Positions 48,189-59,500 of a DNA stretch of 64,000 nt are shown piece after piece. The stretch spans positions 14,117,441-14,181,440 of the forward strand of contig NC_088795.1 in assembly GCF_011386835.1 (NCBI RefSeq). The letters run 5' to 3'. The position numbers and the translations under genes were made by a program. The stretch comes from Chrysemys picta bellii (lineage: Eukaryota > Chordata > Testudines > Emydidae). The notes beneath the pieces are model-generated. The model was not told where the DNA came from. It saw only the letters and a list, made by a program, of their open reading frames with translations, and made no database searches. The first letter of the stretch is position 1; the number at the start of each line of letters is the position of its first letter.

Positions 48189-48943
48189 CAGGGCCGGCTC
48201 TAGGTTTTTTGCCGCCCCAAGCAAAAAAATTTTTGGCTGCCCCCCACCCCAGCCCTGGGCTCTCCACCCCACCCCACCTGCCACCCCAGCGCTGGGCTCT
48301 CCCCCCACCAGCGCTGACTCCGCACGCTCCCCCCTCGTCTCCAGGCGGTCCAGTGCTGGCAGGGTCAGGATAAGCAGCGGGGCTCCCGAGCCGTGCCCCA
48401 GCCCAGGGTCCTTCCAGCTGGGGCTCCCGCCTCCAGGACCAGCCGGGACCTGGAAGGGCAGAGCCAGGGGACCGCCCCGGCAGGGGGCTGAGGAGCCAGG
48501 GCAGGGCAGCGCCAGAGGGAGCAGAGCCCCGGAGAGCGGGACGCGGGCCCTGCATGGCCCCTCTATGGCCCCGCTCCTGCTGCTGCTCCTGGCCGCCCTG
48601 CCGCAGTCCCTGGGCGGCTCTGGCCGCTTCGCCCAGCCCTGCGGCACCTGCAGGCGGCTCCGTGTGCCCCGAGGGGCGGCCCCCAACCTGAGTGTCCCAC
48701 GCTCGGAGCCCGTCCAGCCGTAAGCTGCGGGCGCTGCTCCCCGATGCGAAACACAGCGGCCCCAGGGCGCCTCCCACGCACAACGCGCTGCTGCTGCCAG
48801 GGCCGGCTCTAGGCTTTTGCCGCCCAAGCGCCTCCCCCCCAAAAAAGAGGCTGGATGGAATGCCACCCCTGAAAACGTGCCGCCCCTGAAAACATGCCGC
48901 CCCAAGCACCTGCTTGGTTTGCTGGTGCCTGGAGCTGGCCCTG
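48189..48943. mobile_element. hAT-type non-autonomous element, 755 bp, GC-rich interior
   Basis: Inverted ends CAGGGCCGGCTCTAG and CTGGAGCTGGCCCTG, with a perfect 8-bp duplication CTCCCAGC (48,181-48,188 and 48,944-48,951). The left terminus recurs inside at 48,798 (CAGGGCCGGCTCTAGGC), so one element may sit inside or next to another. The interior is far more GC-rich than its surroundings. It creates long frames on both strands; most are shadows. Confidence 0.8.
48565..48723 (+). CDS. signal-peptide-like ORF inside the hAT element, hypothetical
   Basis: The frame from 48,565 starts MAPLLLLLLAALPQSLGGSG, a charge-poor leucine run like a secretion signal. It continues with R-F-A-Q-P-C-G-T-C and a possible N-glycosylation site N-L-S, stopping at 48,721. 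GTAAGC at 48,720 is a usable splice-donor match, so the frame could be a captured first exon. The same frame is open upstream without a better start. I do not recognise the source gene, and GC-rich leucine codons (CTG runs) can give this by chance. Confidence 0.2.
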   Translation: MAPLLLLLLAALPQSLGGSGRFAQPCGTCRRLRVPRGAAPNLSVPRSEPVQP

Positions 48944-49921
48944 CTCCCAGCCACTCATGTACCATCAATAGGGAGGCTCCAGCCAATTCCCCCCAACCTT
49001 GCACCCCAGAACTGTGCTGTCTTGCACTGATCAGAAGCCTGGCCAGTGTAAACTCATTACCTTGTTCACCACTGAGACAAAAGGGCAGTGGATCTGCAAC
49101 AGCCATTGTTAACTTGAGCTGAGATTTCCCAAGCACTTCAACCAAAACACACTGTTTTAGGTAAAATATAAAACAGATTTATTAACTATAGAAAGATAGC
49201 TTGTAAGTGATAATAAGTGGTAAGCATAAAAGGTCAGAGATAGTTACCTTAAGAAAATAAAAAGTAAGCACGCTTTCTAAATCCTTTTAGTCTAAGCAAG
49301 AGTTGAATTGAACAACTTCGCTCACCCTGACAAATGGTACAGTGTTACAGTTCCTTAATACACAGGCTGGGACTACCTTCCAGCCCAGGACCACCCTTCC
49401 CCAGGTCAAAGTCTTTGTCCTCCTGACAAAGGTGTGACAGGGGGAGAGACCAAGTTGTGATGGCACTTCCCCTCTGATATTTTCTTCCAGCTTCCTGTGA
49501 TGTGGGGGTCAGGCAGTCCCCACTGCATACATGCTCTCTCTGAGAAGTGTTTGGGATGGCCGTTGGGGGAGAGTAGATTCCCTTTAATGGGCCATCAGCA
49601 CATTCTAGCTGGTCCTTTGTTGCAACTGAAAGGTTGGCTGTGGGCATTTCCCAACCTCCCAATATAGTTCAGTAACAGATCTAGCAATGCTTCCTAACTT
49701 CACATATAACAATAGCACCTACAATCCAACAGGATATTAATGTTCAACAGATCAAGACTTTTAGGGCATGCTTTGTACAAAACATATAATATCAGAGTGG
49801 TGAATATGGAGGTTCCAGAGTACTACTTTGAGGTTCAGAGTGTCACACTACCCTATTAAGGGGGCTAGGAATGAGTCTTTGTTACCTTAAGGGAGGAGAA
49901 ATGTGAGTAAGATACTGAGAA

Positions 49922-50196
49922 TTTGTCTAGCTTACAGCGCTACAATGGCACAGCTGCACCACTGTAATGCTTAGTGAAGAGGTTACCTGTGCCAATGGAA
50001 GCGCTTCTCTTGTTGGCATAGGTACTTCACCTCCCTGTACTCACCAGTAGCTATGTTGACGGAAGACGCCGTCCTGTCTACAAAGCGCTGTCTGCTCTGG
50101 GAATTAGTTAGGTTGGTATAACTACTTTAGTCGGGTGTGCGGATTTTCCACATCCCTGAGCAATGCAGTTATACTTTGTAGTGTAGACCAGGGCTT
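49922..50196. mobile_element. MITE with 'gtctac' inverted ends
   Basis: 'atttgtctagcttacagcgc' at the left and 'gtagtgtagaccagggctt' at the right. The interior has 'ggttggtataactac' and 'cagttatac'. Same group as 61,142. Confidence 0.55.
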
Positions 50197-50197
50197 A

Positions 50198-50460
50198 GAG
50201 AGGAAGGATGATCTTGTGGTTAACGCAGACAGTCAGACTCAGGAGATCTAGGTTCAATTTCAAGGTCTGCCACTCCACAGATTGCCTGTGAGCAAGTCAC
50301 TTAAACGTTCTGTGCATCCATTCTTCACCTGTAAAATCAAGAGACTGATCCTTCCTTTGTCTATCTGGTCTATTTAAATTATCAACTCTTTGGAATAAGG
50401 GCTCTCATTACCTCTGTTTGTACAGCTCAGAGGAACCTCAATTGCAGTTGGCTACTGGAA
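50198..50460 (+). repeat. MIR/CORE-like SINE
   Basis: 'gatcttgtggttaacgcaga', then B-box-like 'ggttcaatttc' and 'gagcaagtcacttaaacg'. The order is the forward tRNA-SINE layout. Confidence 0.7.
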
Positions 50461-50871
50461 TATTGTTTATGCTGAATGGTAACAACAGAACACTATATAG
50501 TCAACGTTGTTGTCACAACTCTGTTTGCTACACACTATTTTTTTCAATGGCACATAGTCATTTTATGTGGGGTGATCCATGTTTGAAATGAGTCATTTGC
50601 AGGAGATGTAGTGAAGAGGTGCATAGGGAAGAGGGGGGAAAAGGAGGAAATTTTCCCTAGGAACATTTTTAAACACCTGCATTCAATAAAAGCAAATGTC
50701 CTCCCACTCCACAAACAAACAAAACCCCACTTTCTTTACCAAATATGCTTTCACTACTTCTGCCTCCCTGCCAATGGGTGTGGGGAGAAAGGCATTTGTG
50801 ATGAGGAGTTGAACTCTTCACAAGTCATGGGGTGGAGGGAGGCAGGGGAACAGAATTGGACAGACAATTGA
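50461..50871. other. no gene seen
   Basis: Unique DNA; the frame at 50,611-50,871 is featureless. Confidence 0.35.
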
Positions 50872-52200
50872 ATAGTGTGAGGGCAAAATTTGCAGTTGAT
50901 ACAAAATTACTCAAGATAGTTAAGTCCAAAGCTGACTGCGAAGAGTTACAAAAGGATCTCACAAAACTGGGTGACTGGGCAACAAAATGGCAAATAAAAT
51001 TCAACGTTGATAAATGCAAAGTAATGAACAGTGAGAAACATAATCCCAACTAAAATGATGGGGTCCAAATTAGCTGTTACCACTCATGAAATATCCTGGA
51101 GTCATTGTGGATAGTTCCCTCAAAACATCTGCTCAATGTGCAGCGGCAGTCAAAAAAGTGAACAGAATGTTAGGAACCATTAGGAAAGGGATAGATATAA
51201 GAGAAAATATAATGCCCCTATATAAATCCATGGTATGCCCACATCTTGAATACTGCATGCAGTTCTGGTCACACCATCTCAAAAGAGATACTAGCACTGG
51301 AAAAGGTACAGGTAAGAGTAACTAAAATGATTAGGCTTCCATATGAGGAGGGATTAAAAAGACTGGGACTGTTTAGCTTAGAAAAGAGACAACTAAGAGA
51401 GGATAGGATAGAGGTCTACATAAATTATGAATGGTGTGGAGAAATTGAAAAAGGAACTGTTATTTACCCTTTTGCATAACAGTAGGGGTCATCTGATGAA
51501 AATAATAAGCAGGTTTAAAATGAACAAGACAAAAGTACTCCTTCACAAAACACACAGTCAACGTGTGAAATTAGTTGCCAGTGGATGTTGTGAAGGCCAA
51601 AAGTATAACTGGTTTTAAAAAAATTAGGTAAATTCAATCCATCACTGGCCATTAGTGAAGATGCTCAGGGACACAATTCCATGCTCTGGGTGTCCCTAAT
51701 CTTCAAACTGCCAGAAGCTGTGACTGGACAACAGAGGATGAACTACTCAAAGTTGCCCTGTTCCGTTCATTTCTTCTGAACCATCTGGCACTGGCCACTG
51801 TCAGAAGACGGGATGGTGGGTCTTGCCCACATGCTCAGGATTTAACTGATCATGATATTTGGAGTTGGGAAGGAATTTTCCCCTGAGTCTGATTGGCACA
51901 GACCCTGGGGATTTTTTTTGCCTTCCTCAGCAGCATGGGGCACGGGTCACTTGCAGGTTTAAACTGATGTAAATGGTGGATTCTCTGTAACATGAAGTGT
52001 TTGAACCAGGATTTGAGGATGTCAGTAACTCAGCCAAAGGGGTGTATTACAGGAGGGAGTGGGTGGGCAAGGTTCTGTGGCCTGCAATGCACAGCAGGTC
52101 ACACTAGATGATCAAGATGGTCCCTTTGGGCCTTAAAGTCTGAGGATACTGGGCTAGATGAACCACTGGTCTGACCCAGTATGGCTGTTATGTTCTTAAT
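50872..52200 (+). mobile_element. CR1 LINE with readable RT segments, interrupted
   Basis: Consecutive but shifted plus frames read CR1 ORF2: L-T-K-L-G-D-W-A-T-K-W-Q and F-N-V-D-K-C-K-V-M at 50,960-51,030; G-V-I-V-D-S-S-L-K at 51,095; [14 protein letters not shown] near 51,210-51,260; L-G-L-F-S-L-E-K-R at 51,363. Frameshifts and stops between them kill the gene. The N-terminal endonuclease and most of the RT palm are missing (5' truncation). The 3' end 'ctgacccagtatggctgtta' lies at 52,170, after a second CR1 insert. Confidence 0.92.
51815..52143 (+). mobile_element. second CR1 tail nested in the first
   Basis: From 'ggtgggtcttgcccacatg' to 'ccttaaagtctga' it matches the subfamily of the 61.4-kb copy. 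The host CR1 text breaks at 'agaagacgggat' and resumes at 'ggatactgggctagatg'. GGAT is duplicated (51,811-51,814 and 52,144-52,147). Confidence 0.85.
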
Positions 52201-53544
52201 TAAATGGGGGATGAGGGGAAGGCAAGTAGATTTTGGGGAGAGGAAGTATTTTGAAGGGACACTGATATGTGGAAGGGGCCAATTTTGTGCTGGTGATTGA
52301 TTCTTGGGGGGCATTGATTGTGCTGTGGAGGGAGAGAATGGATTGTTGGAGAGAAGTGGTGTTGGGGAGCAGGGGGATTGGCCATGTGTGGAGAGGCATA
52401 CCTGATGGCCATGGGGGAGTGGGATTGATGTACAGGGAGAGAGCTGCATAGTGGAAGTATTTAACTTGTGAGGGAGACATTCTCTCTCCTAAGAGTTACC
52501 AACGGGTTTGCTTCAGCACAGGAAGAAGGTACCTCATGGGAGGAGGAACGGGACAGAGGAGGAAAGAGCAAGAGATTCTGACTATGCAAATGTTATGTAA
52601 ATTAGATATTAGGCATTTGATGGGCCAGCACAGGCAAGTCTCCCCTTCCCTTGCCCCATCTGAAGACAACTTCAAGTACATAGTGGGAAGCTGGTTATAA
52701 AGGGAAGGTTGTCCACTTAGCTGAACCCCAAATCGTTGAGGCCTTAAGGCGTATGTTAAACTTTTACCTGCATTTCTGTGGCTTTTAGTTCCACCCTTAC
52801 AATCATTTAAACAGCATTCTAAAGACAATTATAGAAAGGTAAGAAATGAAAGTCATACAAAATTCCCCAGGCGATCTGAATCCAAATGTTACGTCTTTCC
52901 CATCTTCAGTTTTCAACCCTTCCTGCCAACTAACTTCACTCTGAGATCTGTCATCATGGGCACCAGGTTAATTCTTTTTTATTTCCTGAGAAAGTGTATT
53001 GTGCCAAGATCTTATTAAAATGGATGATAATTAGCCCTGTAGTATTTCTTTTCACCATTGGAGTATGAGTAATCCATAAGAGATGCCAAAACTCAGACAC
53101 GAGGGTTTAGAAACCATCAAAAAACAAAACAAAACCTCAAGGCTAGACAGTTTAGAATGGTCTTGGATGCTACTTTTCTCAGCTGAGGCACAATTCTTAC
53201 ATTTGTGCAATTGTTACAATGCAGATTAATCAGCAGTAAGGGTGAAACTAAAGCCACAGACATGCAGAGAAGGGTTTCACCTCACCTATAACTCCGTGGT
53301 TTTCTGGCAGCAGCTTGGTGGCATAATATAAATATTCCTGAGAAGAATAGACCACTTTTGAAAACTGAGTCCCACTTAAGGCAAATAAACCCAATGACGT
53401 CCCTTCAGGCCTGCCATGTGTTGTGAAAGGCCCATCCAAAATGAACAGTCACTGAGACTAGATTGTGAAGATCTTCATACTAGGAACTGTCTCTCTTTTC
53501 TTATGGGTGTTAATGAGGTGCAAAATTAGTTAATCTTTGGTATC
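52201..53544. other. no gene seen
   Basis: G-rich first part (52,200-52,480) gives long minus frames rich in proline and serine without a domain. The rest is unique AT-rich DNA. Confidence 0.35.
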
Positions 53545-53636
53545 TGAAAAAAAGAACAGGAGTACTTGTGGCACCTTAGAGGCTAACAAATTTATTAGAG
53601 CATAAGCTTTCGTGGGCTACAACCCACTTCCTGTCA
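53545..53636 (-). mobile_element. Penelope-like element tail, minus strand
   Basis: 'agaacaggagtacttgtggc', 'ttattagagcataagctttc', 'gtgggctacaacccact'. About 90 bases are left. Confidence 0.8.
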
Positions 53637-54449
53637 TTTGGTATCTGAGTTAACTCCATTGAAATAAATGGGGAAGTTCACCCTTTCCAAAGCTATTGTT
53701 TTTGGCTCTCTGAAAACTCAGGCAGACACCATTACATCACTTATGTGTTTTGAAGATACTGCCTCAGTCCTTATGTACCAACCCAACAGCTGAGTTCAGC
53801 TATTTCCCTCTTATAGAGGGTCCCTATATCTGAACTTTGGGAGACCGGGGCCCAAGGCAATTTCTGTGGCAAGTTTGTGGTTTGCTGGAAATCCCTTCCT
53901 CTATCAGTCTGTCATATTTGTTGACCTTTAGGACACAGTGCAAAGCTTATCTATTATCCAAGCATTTTCTTGAATGTGGGAAAGAGTAAGGTGCATCTAA
54001 GAGAAAGATAGGGTTAGGCAGCAGAGCAACTAGTGATTGCTACTTCAGACATTAAATAGTTTGGCTTAAGCTTAATGTAAGGGTGCCCAGAGGCTATGAG
54101 GATGGGCACAGGATAAATCAGTATAAACAAACAAGAGAGAAAATTGACTGGAGACTAGAATGGATTTAGGGAATGATGCTGGTCGCTCTGTCACAAGGAA
54201 ATGCTGCATCACGCAAAGAAAGATGTGAAGTGTTAACATTGTGATCAGGTTTTTAATGAGAGAAATCATCTAAATAAACCAATAAGTTAGGAGTAGATGA
54301 GAAAAGCAACTCAATACTGAAACAATTTACTGTCTCGAGTATTTCTGCTGGGAGTTCTTTCCAAGAAAGGCCTGCAGAACCTGTGTGTGAGGGAGAAGGT
54401 CCCTGTTCCTTCTGCTAACATATCATGGTGAGAAAAAAAAAAAGAAAAA
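53637..54449. other. no gene seen
   Basis: Unique DNA. Confidence 0.35.
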
Positions 54450-54892
54450 AAATCCTGTATGTGAAGATTATGCAAATTAGACACCATCAACTCAGGTTTG
54501 AATAGAGACTGGGAATGGCTGAGCCATTACACACATTGAATCTATTTCCCCATGTTAAGTATCCTCACACCTTGTTTTTAAAGTGTCTGAAATGGGCTAT
54601 CTTGATTATCACTTCAATAGTTTTTTTTTTTCCTCCTGCTGATGATAGCTCATCTTAATTAGCTAGCCTCTTAGAGTGGGTAGGACAATCCCCACCTTTT
54701 CACATTCTCTGTATGTATATATATTTCCTTGCTATATGTTCCATTCTATGCATCCGATGAAGTGGGCTGTAGCCCACAAAAGCTTATGATCAAATAAATT
54801 TGTTAGTCTCTAAGGTGCCACAAGTACTCTTAGTTTGTTTTTGTTTTTTTGCAGATACAGACTAACATGGCTGCTACTCTGACATCTGCTAG
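54450..54892 (+). mobile_element. Penelope-like element 3' end
   Basis: The start still shows the coding end ('tgcaaattagacaccatcaa', matching the K-L-D-T-I-N end read at 20.1 kb). A UTR with 'ctatgcatccgatgaagtgg' follows, then the terminal tail 'ctctaaggtgccacaagtac' to 'aacatggctgctactctga'. The GIY-YIG core is absent. Confidence 0.85.
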
Positions 54893-55407
54893 CATACTCA
54901 TAACTGGGCTGCCTATCCACTCCTGCCTAAATGGCCCCTAAGGTCACATCACCCCCCCACTTGGTCCTATTTTGGAATCTTCAGTGTACTTTGCTCACCT
55001 GTGTCTTGGTTTTTGTCCTTTGGCATCTAGTCTGAGGCTATTTCTCCACACACACCACTACTAGTTCCATCCCATAGCTATACACTTCCCTTGATCTATT
55101 TGGTAAATTATGCAATGTTTATTTGCTATTTGATCTTGGCTGATTGTGTCATAGTAACAAGGGACTGTTTGTGATGGATATCATGTGAAACCGCTTCAAT
55201 AGAGTACGTCTGTAAATCACGCTGGCTTCTTAGGTAATGTTATGCCCTCTGGAGCCATAAGCCTATTCAATAATATGCTATCTTCATTTTATACCGCGGT
55301 TAGAGCAATTTAGCTCTGTTCATTGTAAGCTTGATGTTGTGCTGATTGCCAGAAAACGTATTTCACAACCTCCACAACCACTTCCCCAAAAACATAAGCT
55401 TATCCAT
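54893..55407. other. no gene seen
   Basis: Unique DNA. Confidence 0.35.
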
Positions 55408-55680
55408 GATATTAAGGGCTTGTCTACATAAACATTTAGCTCACGGTAAGCTGGGGTGTAGATGTACCCTGCACTAGGGTACCACCCACTTTGTGTCCAT
55501 GCAGACCCTGCTGCTGGGCAGTAACAGTTCCCTAGCGGGCATTAACCTACTCCTCTTTTAAAGCAGGGTACATCAGAGTGCACTAGGGAACTGTTAGTGG
55601 GCAGCAGCAGGGTCCACATGGGCACTTAGTGCCCAGCAGGCTAGTGTGGGGTACATTTACACCCCAGTTGTGAGCCCATC
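55408..55680. mobile_element. long palindromic MITE
   Basis: 'gcaccctgctgctgggc' and 'gcccagcagg'-type inverted pairs: 'ccatgcagaccctgctgctg' (55,498) faces 'cagcagcagggtccacatgg' (55,602). Outer units 'ctggggtgtagatgtaccc' and 'gggtacatttacaccccag' are inverted. Confidence 0.75.
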
Positions 55681-55724
55681 AAATCTTATGAGTTAAGCAG
55701 GATTCACAGAGACAGTACTTCAAT

Positions 55725-55845
55725 TGTAAGCTCTTTGGGACAGGGACTGTCTTGCTGTTTGGAGTTTGTACAGAGCCTAGGACAACAGGGTCCTGGTCCA
55801 AAAATGGGTCTCTGTAATAATAATTCATAATCATAGTATTGAGAA
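55725..55845 (+). repeat. SINE/LINE 3' tail
   Basis: 'ctctttgggacagggactgt', 'aacagggtcctggtcc' and an ATAATAA tail. Confidence 0.65.
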
Positions 55846-55869
55846 TTTGTGACATACCAGTGCACAATC

Positions 55870-56927
55870 CAGACTAATGAGTAGCTGCGTCACACCTGCC
55901 TTGTAACCTGGGGGGCCCTTTACAATGCCTGGCTGCACTAGCCTTCAACCTGGCCGCTCACAAACCGTCTCCAGCATGTAAATCACTCCCAGCCGTATCT
56001 GTGACCTGCTGCCAGACAGCCAGCCTTAAAGATTACCACAGGATGACCCAAACACACTTTCAGATTTCCCCCCAGAAATATATGTCCTGTCCAGGAGAGG
56101 ACTGGGCAGTACATTACAAATATATTGAGTCCATTACTCCTCTAAAGGAGTAATACACACACAACTTGTTACCTCAAATGCACTTACCCAGACACTTCAA
56201 CTTAAACACGCTGGATTAGCTAAAACAGTAAAACAAGTATATTAACTACAAAGAGAGATTTTAAGTGAGGATAAGTAATGGGGTTTAAAAAGTCAGAAAT
56301 GGTTACAAGAAAAATAAATATAAAACATTTACTAATGCCAAAAACTATATTAGATAGAAGCAAAATTTCTCACCACGCGTTTCCAGCAAGGTTACTGACC
56401 AAACTCTTGGTCAGGACCAACCCTCCCCCCAAAGTCCAACAGCTCTGTCCTTTTGTCCTCTCGGGTGCAGAGAATGCGATGGGCGGGGAGAGAGAAAGGG
56501 TTGTCTGCCCCTTCTTTTTATAGTCCTGTCCCCACCTTTCAGAAGCATTTCCAGTTGGGAGCAAGGTGACATGCAGTCTAGTAAACAAAGGAAACTCCAT
56601 GCTGTTTTGTTGCTAAAATGTAGATTTTTGTCCCTGTCCCTGTTAGCAGGTAACAGTCCATCAGCCTTGTTGACACCTGACTAAGGCATCAGCTTGCCCT
56701 TTGTCTCTGAGAAACTGGTTTAGCCACTCCCCACACTTTCCTGGGAAGCATATTCCAGTCATGATTTCAGCTTATGCTCATAACTTTATATATAATGTTG
56801 CTAAGTGCATTTTGGCCATGATATTCTAGATCAGCAAGTTATGAGTTTTTAAATGATACCTCACAAGACATACCTTGTACAAACATTATTACAGTAGGGT
56901 ACGGACACAAGGATATATTCCGTCACA
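55870..56927 (-). mobile_element. LTR of TGTGAC type, minus strand
   Basis: On the minus strand it begins TGTGACGGAATATATCC at 56,927 and has a TATA box (GGACTATAAAAAG near 56,515). It continues through a region homologous to the polyadenylation part of the 48-49.8-kb LTR ('gttaatatacttgttttac'). The lower end is uncertain. No internal proviral genes adjoin it. Confidence 0.6.
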
Positions 56928-57491
56928 GGGTTGGCTACTCATTGCTGTGGCGCTTCCTAGTAGCCATATCTGACAAGCCTGACACCCCCTCATTCAGTTG
57001 CTTGTCCCATGTCTCTCTGAGCCTCTGGGGTGAGGTTACTCCCTCTCCCTCATGGTGCTGGTTGTGGCTTGGCCTTCTGTCCAGGTCACTGTAGTCCTCC
57101 CTTTCCAGCATACCAAAGTCCCACTGGATGATCTGTCTCAGGCAGTTGCTGTTCCACTGCCCAGACTGTGCCATTTCCTCAGTGGCTGGATCCAGCCCCA
57201 GGACCCTACAATCAGTGGCCAAGGTCTGCACCATCCCAAACCTTGCTGCCGTTTCCCTGGGCTGCTTCCTACTTTGCCTCTATCAGACTCCTTCTCTACC
57301 TTCCTCTGGGTACATCCTTCCCTCCGGACCAGGATCCCAGGGCTTCTCTTCTCCCTTGGCTTCCTCCTTTCCCTCTCTAAGCCCATAGAGTGACTGCAGG
57401 CCTTCACACTGCAGCCCTTTCTTTCCCCCCCCCCCCATTCTCCTCTTTTTGATTTTTTTTTAAATGGCAAAGCAGACTTGAGTGAATAATC
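56928..57491. other. unclassified C/T-rich sequence
   Basis: Pyrimidine-rich text with a C run (57,426-57,437). Frames on both strands show no domain. It adjoins the LTR and could be internal leader sequence of the same element, but I cannot show this. Confidence 0.3.
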
Positions 57492-57817
57492 CAGCGGTTC
57501 CCAAACTGTGGGTCGGGACCTCCTTTTAATGGGGTTGCCAGGGCTGGTGTTAGACTTAGTGGGACCCAGGGCCAAAACCTGAGCCCAAGCATGAGCCCTG
57601 GGTGGCATGGCTCAGGCTTTGGTTTCAGCCCTGGGCAGCAGGGTTCAGGTTACAGCCCCCCGTCCCCCCGCGGCCTGGGTCTGAAGCCCTTGGGCTTTGG
57701 CTCCCCCACCCAGGGTGGCGGGGCTCGGGCAGGCTCTTTGGTCCCCTCTCCTGGGGTCATATAGTAATTTTTGTTGTCAGAAGGGGGTCACGGTGCAATG
57801 ACGTTTGAGAACCCCTG
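57492..57817. mobile_element. hAT MITE, 326 bp, with 8-bp TSD
   Basis: Ends CAGCGGTTCCCAAACTG and CGTTTGAGAACCCCTG are inverted. Flanks GAATAATC (57,484-57,491) and GAATAGTC (57,818-57,825) differ by one base. The interior is C/G-rich with no transposase. Confidence 0.8.
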
Positions 57818-57856
57818 GAATAGTCTATAGCCACTAACAACTATGGTTCAATATTT

Positions 57857-58475
57857 AGTAAATATAGGGACCTCAGGAAGTACCTAGTCCAACCCCCTGC
57901 TCAAAGCAGGATCAATTCCCAACTAAATCATGCCAGCCAGGGCTTTGTCAAGCCTGACCTTAAAAACCTCTAAGGAAAGAGATTCCACCACCTCCCTAGG
58001 TAACCCATTCCAGTGCTTCACCACCCTCCTAGGGAAAAAGATTTTCCTAATATCCAACCTAAACCTCCCCCACTGCAACTTGAGACCATTACTCCTTGTT
58101 CTGTCATCGGGTACCACTGAGAACAGTCTAGATCCATCCTCTTTGGAACTCCCTTTCAGATAGTTGACAGCAGCTATCAAATCCCTCCTCATTCTTCTCT
58201 TCTGCAGACTAAACAATCCCAGTTCCCTCAGCCTCTCCTCATAAGTCATGTGCTCCAGCCCCCTAATCATTTTTGTTGCCCTCCGCTGGACTCTTTCCAA
58301 TTTTTCCACATCCTTCTTGTAGTGTGGGGCCCAAAACTGGACACAGTACTCCAGATGAGGCCTCACCAATGCTGAATAGAGGGGAATGATCACGTCCCTC
58401 GATCTGCTGGCAATGCCCCTACTTAAACAGCCCAAAATGCCATTAGCCTTCTTGGCAACAAGAGCACACTGTTGT
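57857..58475 (-). mobile_element. CR1 LINE with 170-codon open RT C-terminus
   Basis: The minus frame 57,923-58,435 is uninterrupted and reads the CR1 ORF2 thumb and tail: [54 protein letters not shown] 3' UTR follows ('gtccaaccccctgctcaaag' reversed). It is 5' truncated, so the endonuclease and catalytic RT motifs are absent. It is the least decayed CR1 coding segment here. Confidence 0.95.
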
Positions 58476-58479
58476 TCTT

Positions 58480-59500
58480 GGTCTGCCCTGTGTCTTTCAG
58501 CTAATGTAACAGCACCTTTTTAATAATACTCCATTTCTTTGATATTTTACTATATATATATTTTACCTTAAGACATTTGAATTCCTCAAAAAGCTTTTCC
58601 CTTTCTTCAAAGCTCTGACTGACCCATAACAGGAGATCAATTGTTTCTTCCACCTTATCTTTTAAATTTTTCTTTACTAGGGTTTTGAATTCCTGTTTAC
58701 TCGAGGGTATTTCTATGTCAACCCTTCCATTTCTTATAGCATTTTGAGCTGTTTTGTCCACCATTTCATTCCACGTTATCCCAATATGGGATGGGATTCA
58801 AGCTAATGCTGCATGTCTCCCCATCTGTACTAACTCTGTTATTAGAAATATAATTTCGTTGATTAAATCACATCTATATACTGAGACACCCTTTTTTATT
58901 GCCATAAGGCCAGAGATTGAATCTGAGAAAAAAAATGACCACTGCTGCTGGGCATACATCCCAGATCCAATTTAATGCTAGTATTACTGCTACTAGTTCA
59001 GTTTTCATGACAGTCACATAGTCAGATAATTCTTTTAGATGTAGTAATTCCCAATTTCAGTATATAATATGCAGCCCCTACTCTTCCAGTTTTTTTTCCT
59101 TTTTTGGACCCATCTGTATATATTTGACCAAATCGACTCCACTTTTTATCTATATACTGGTACACTTCATTTATTACCTACTGTCTCTTTTTTACCCTTA
59201 AGCTTATAAAATCTAAAGCCACATTCCATCCATAACTAAATTTTCCCATGACTAAAAGTTTTGACTTTGTTCAGCTTTTCCTTGTCTTGCAATTCCTGCA
59301 TCCACACTAAATCAAACAGTATAGAATCTTCACGTTGACCCCCAACTACATAATAGATCACGATTCTCTTCAATTACTTGTCTTTTCGTCTGGTGGAAAA
59401 CTTAATTTTGTTTTTCATCATTACTTACCCCTCAGAAAGTTTCCGCTTTCTCATTGTCAGAACTTCTAACTATGTCAGTCCCAACAAGACCTGGGATATG
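58480..59500 (-). pseudogene. RNase H domain of a non-LTR retrotransposon, broken
   Basis: Minus-strand reading finds RNase HI landmarks in order: Y-T-D-G-S-K with G-A-A nearby (about 59,120-59,060), T-E-L-V-A-V-I-L-A-L (about 59,000), and H-I-G-I-x-W-N-E-M-V-D-K-T-A near 58,790-58,745. The segment V-Y-Q-Y-I-D-K-K-W-S-R-F-G-Q-I leads directly into Y-T-D-G-S. Stops (for example at the tryptophan codon before I-P-S-H) and frameshifts make it dead. CR1 and Penelope elements lack RNase H, so this is a different retroelement, of the I/Nimb/R1-like kind. The A/T-rich codons differ from neighbours. Confidence 0.7.

Larger units (their letters stand above)
48026..49847 (-). mobile_element. solo LTR with 5-bp TSD, split by a hAT element
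   Basis: On the minus strand it begins TGTGACACTC at 49,847, carries AATAAA near 49,180, and ends near 48,026. CTACC directly flanks both sides (48,021-48,025 and 49,848-49,852). Removing the 755-base insert plus one 8-bp duplication leaves about 1.06 kb. No internal gag, pol or env text is present, so it is a recombined solo LTR. The polyadenylation region resembles the LTR at 55.9-56.9 kb. Confidence 0.7.

Noticed and set aside
47860..49145. 364- and 325-codon minus-strand frames
   Set aside because: They cross the LTR and the hAT element boundaries and exist because the element interior is GC-rich. No domain is seen.
52099..52480. Minus frames rich in proline and serine
   Set aside because: They arise opposite a G-rich stretch and overlap the CR1 end.
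57128..57608. Overlapping frames of 86-156 codons
   Set aside because: Pyrimidine-rich sequence lacks stops in several frames at once. No motif is present in any of them.
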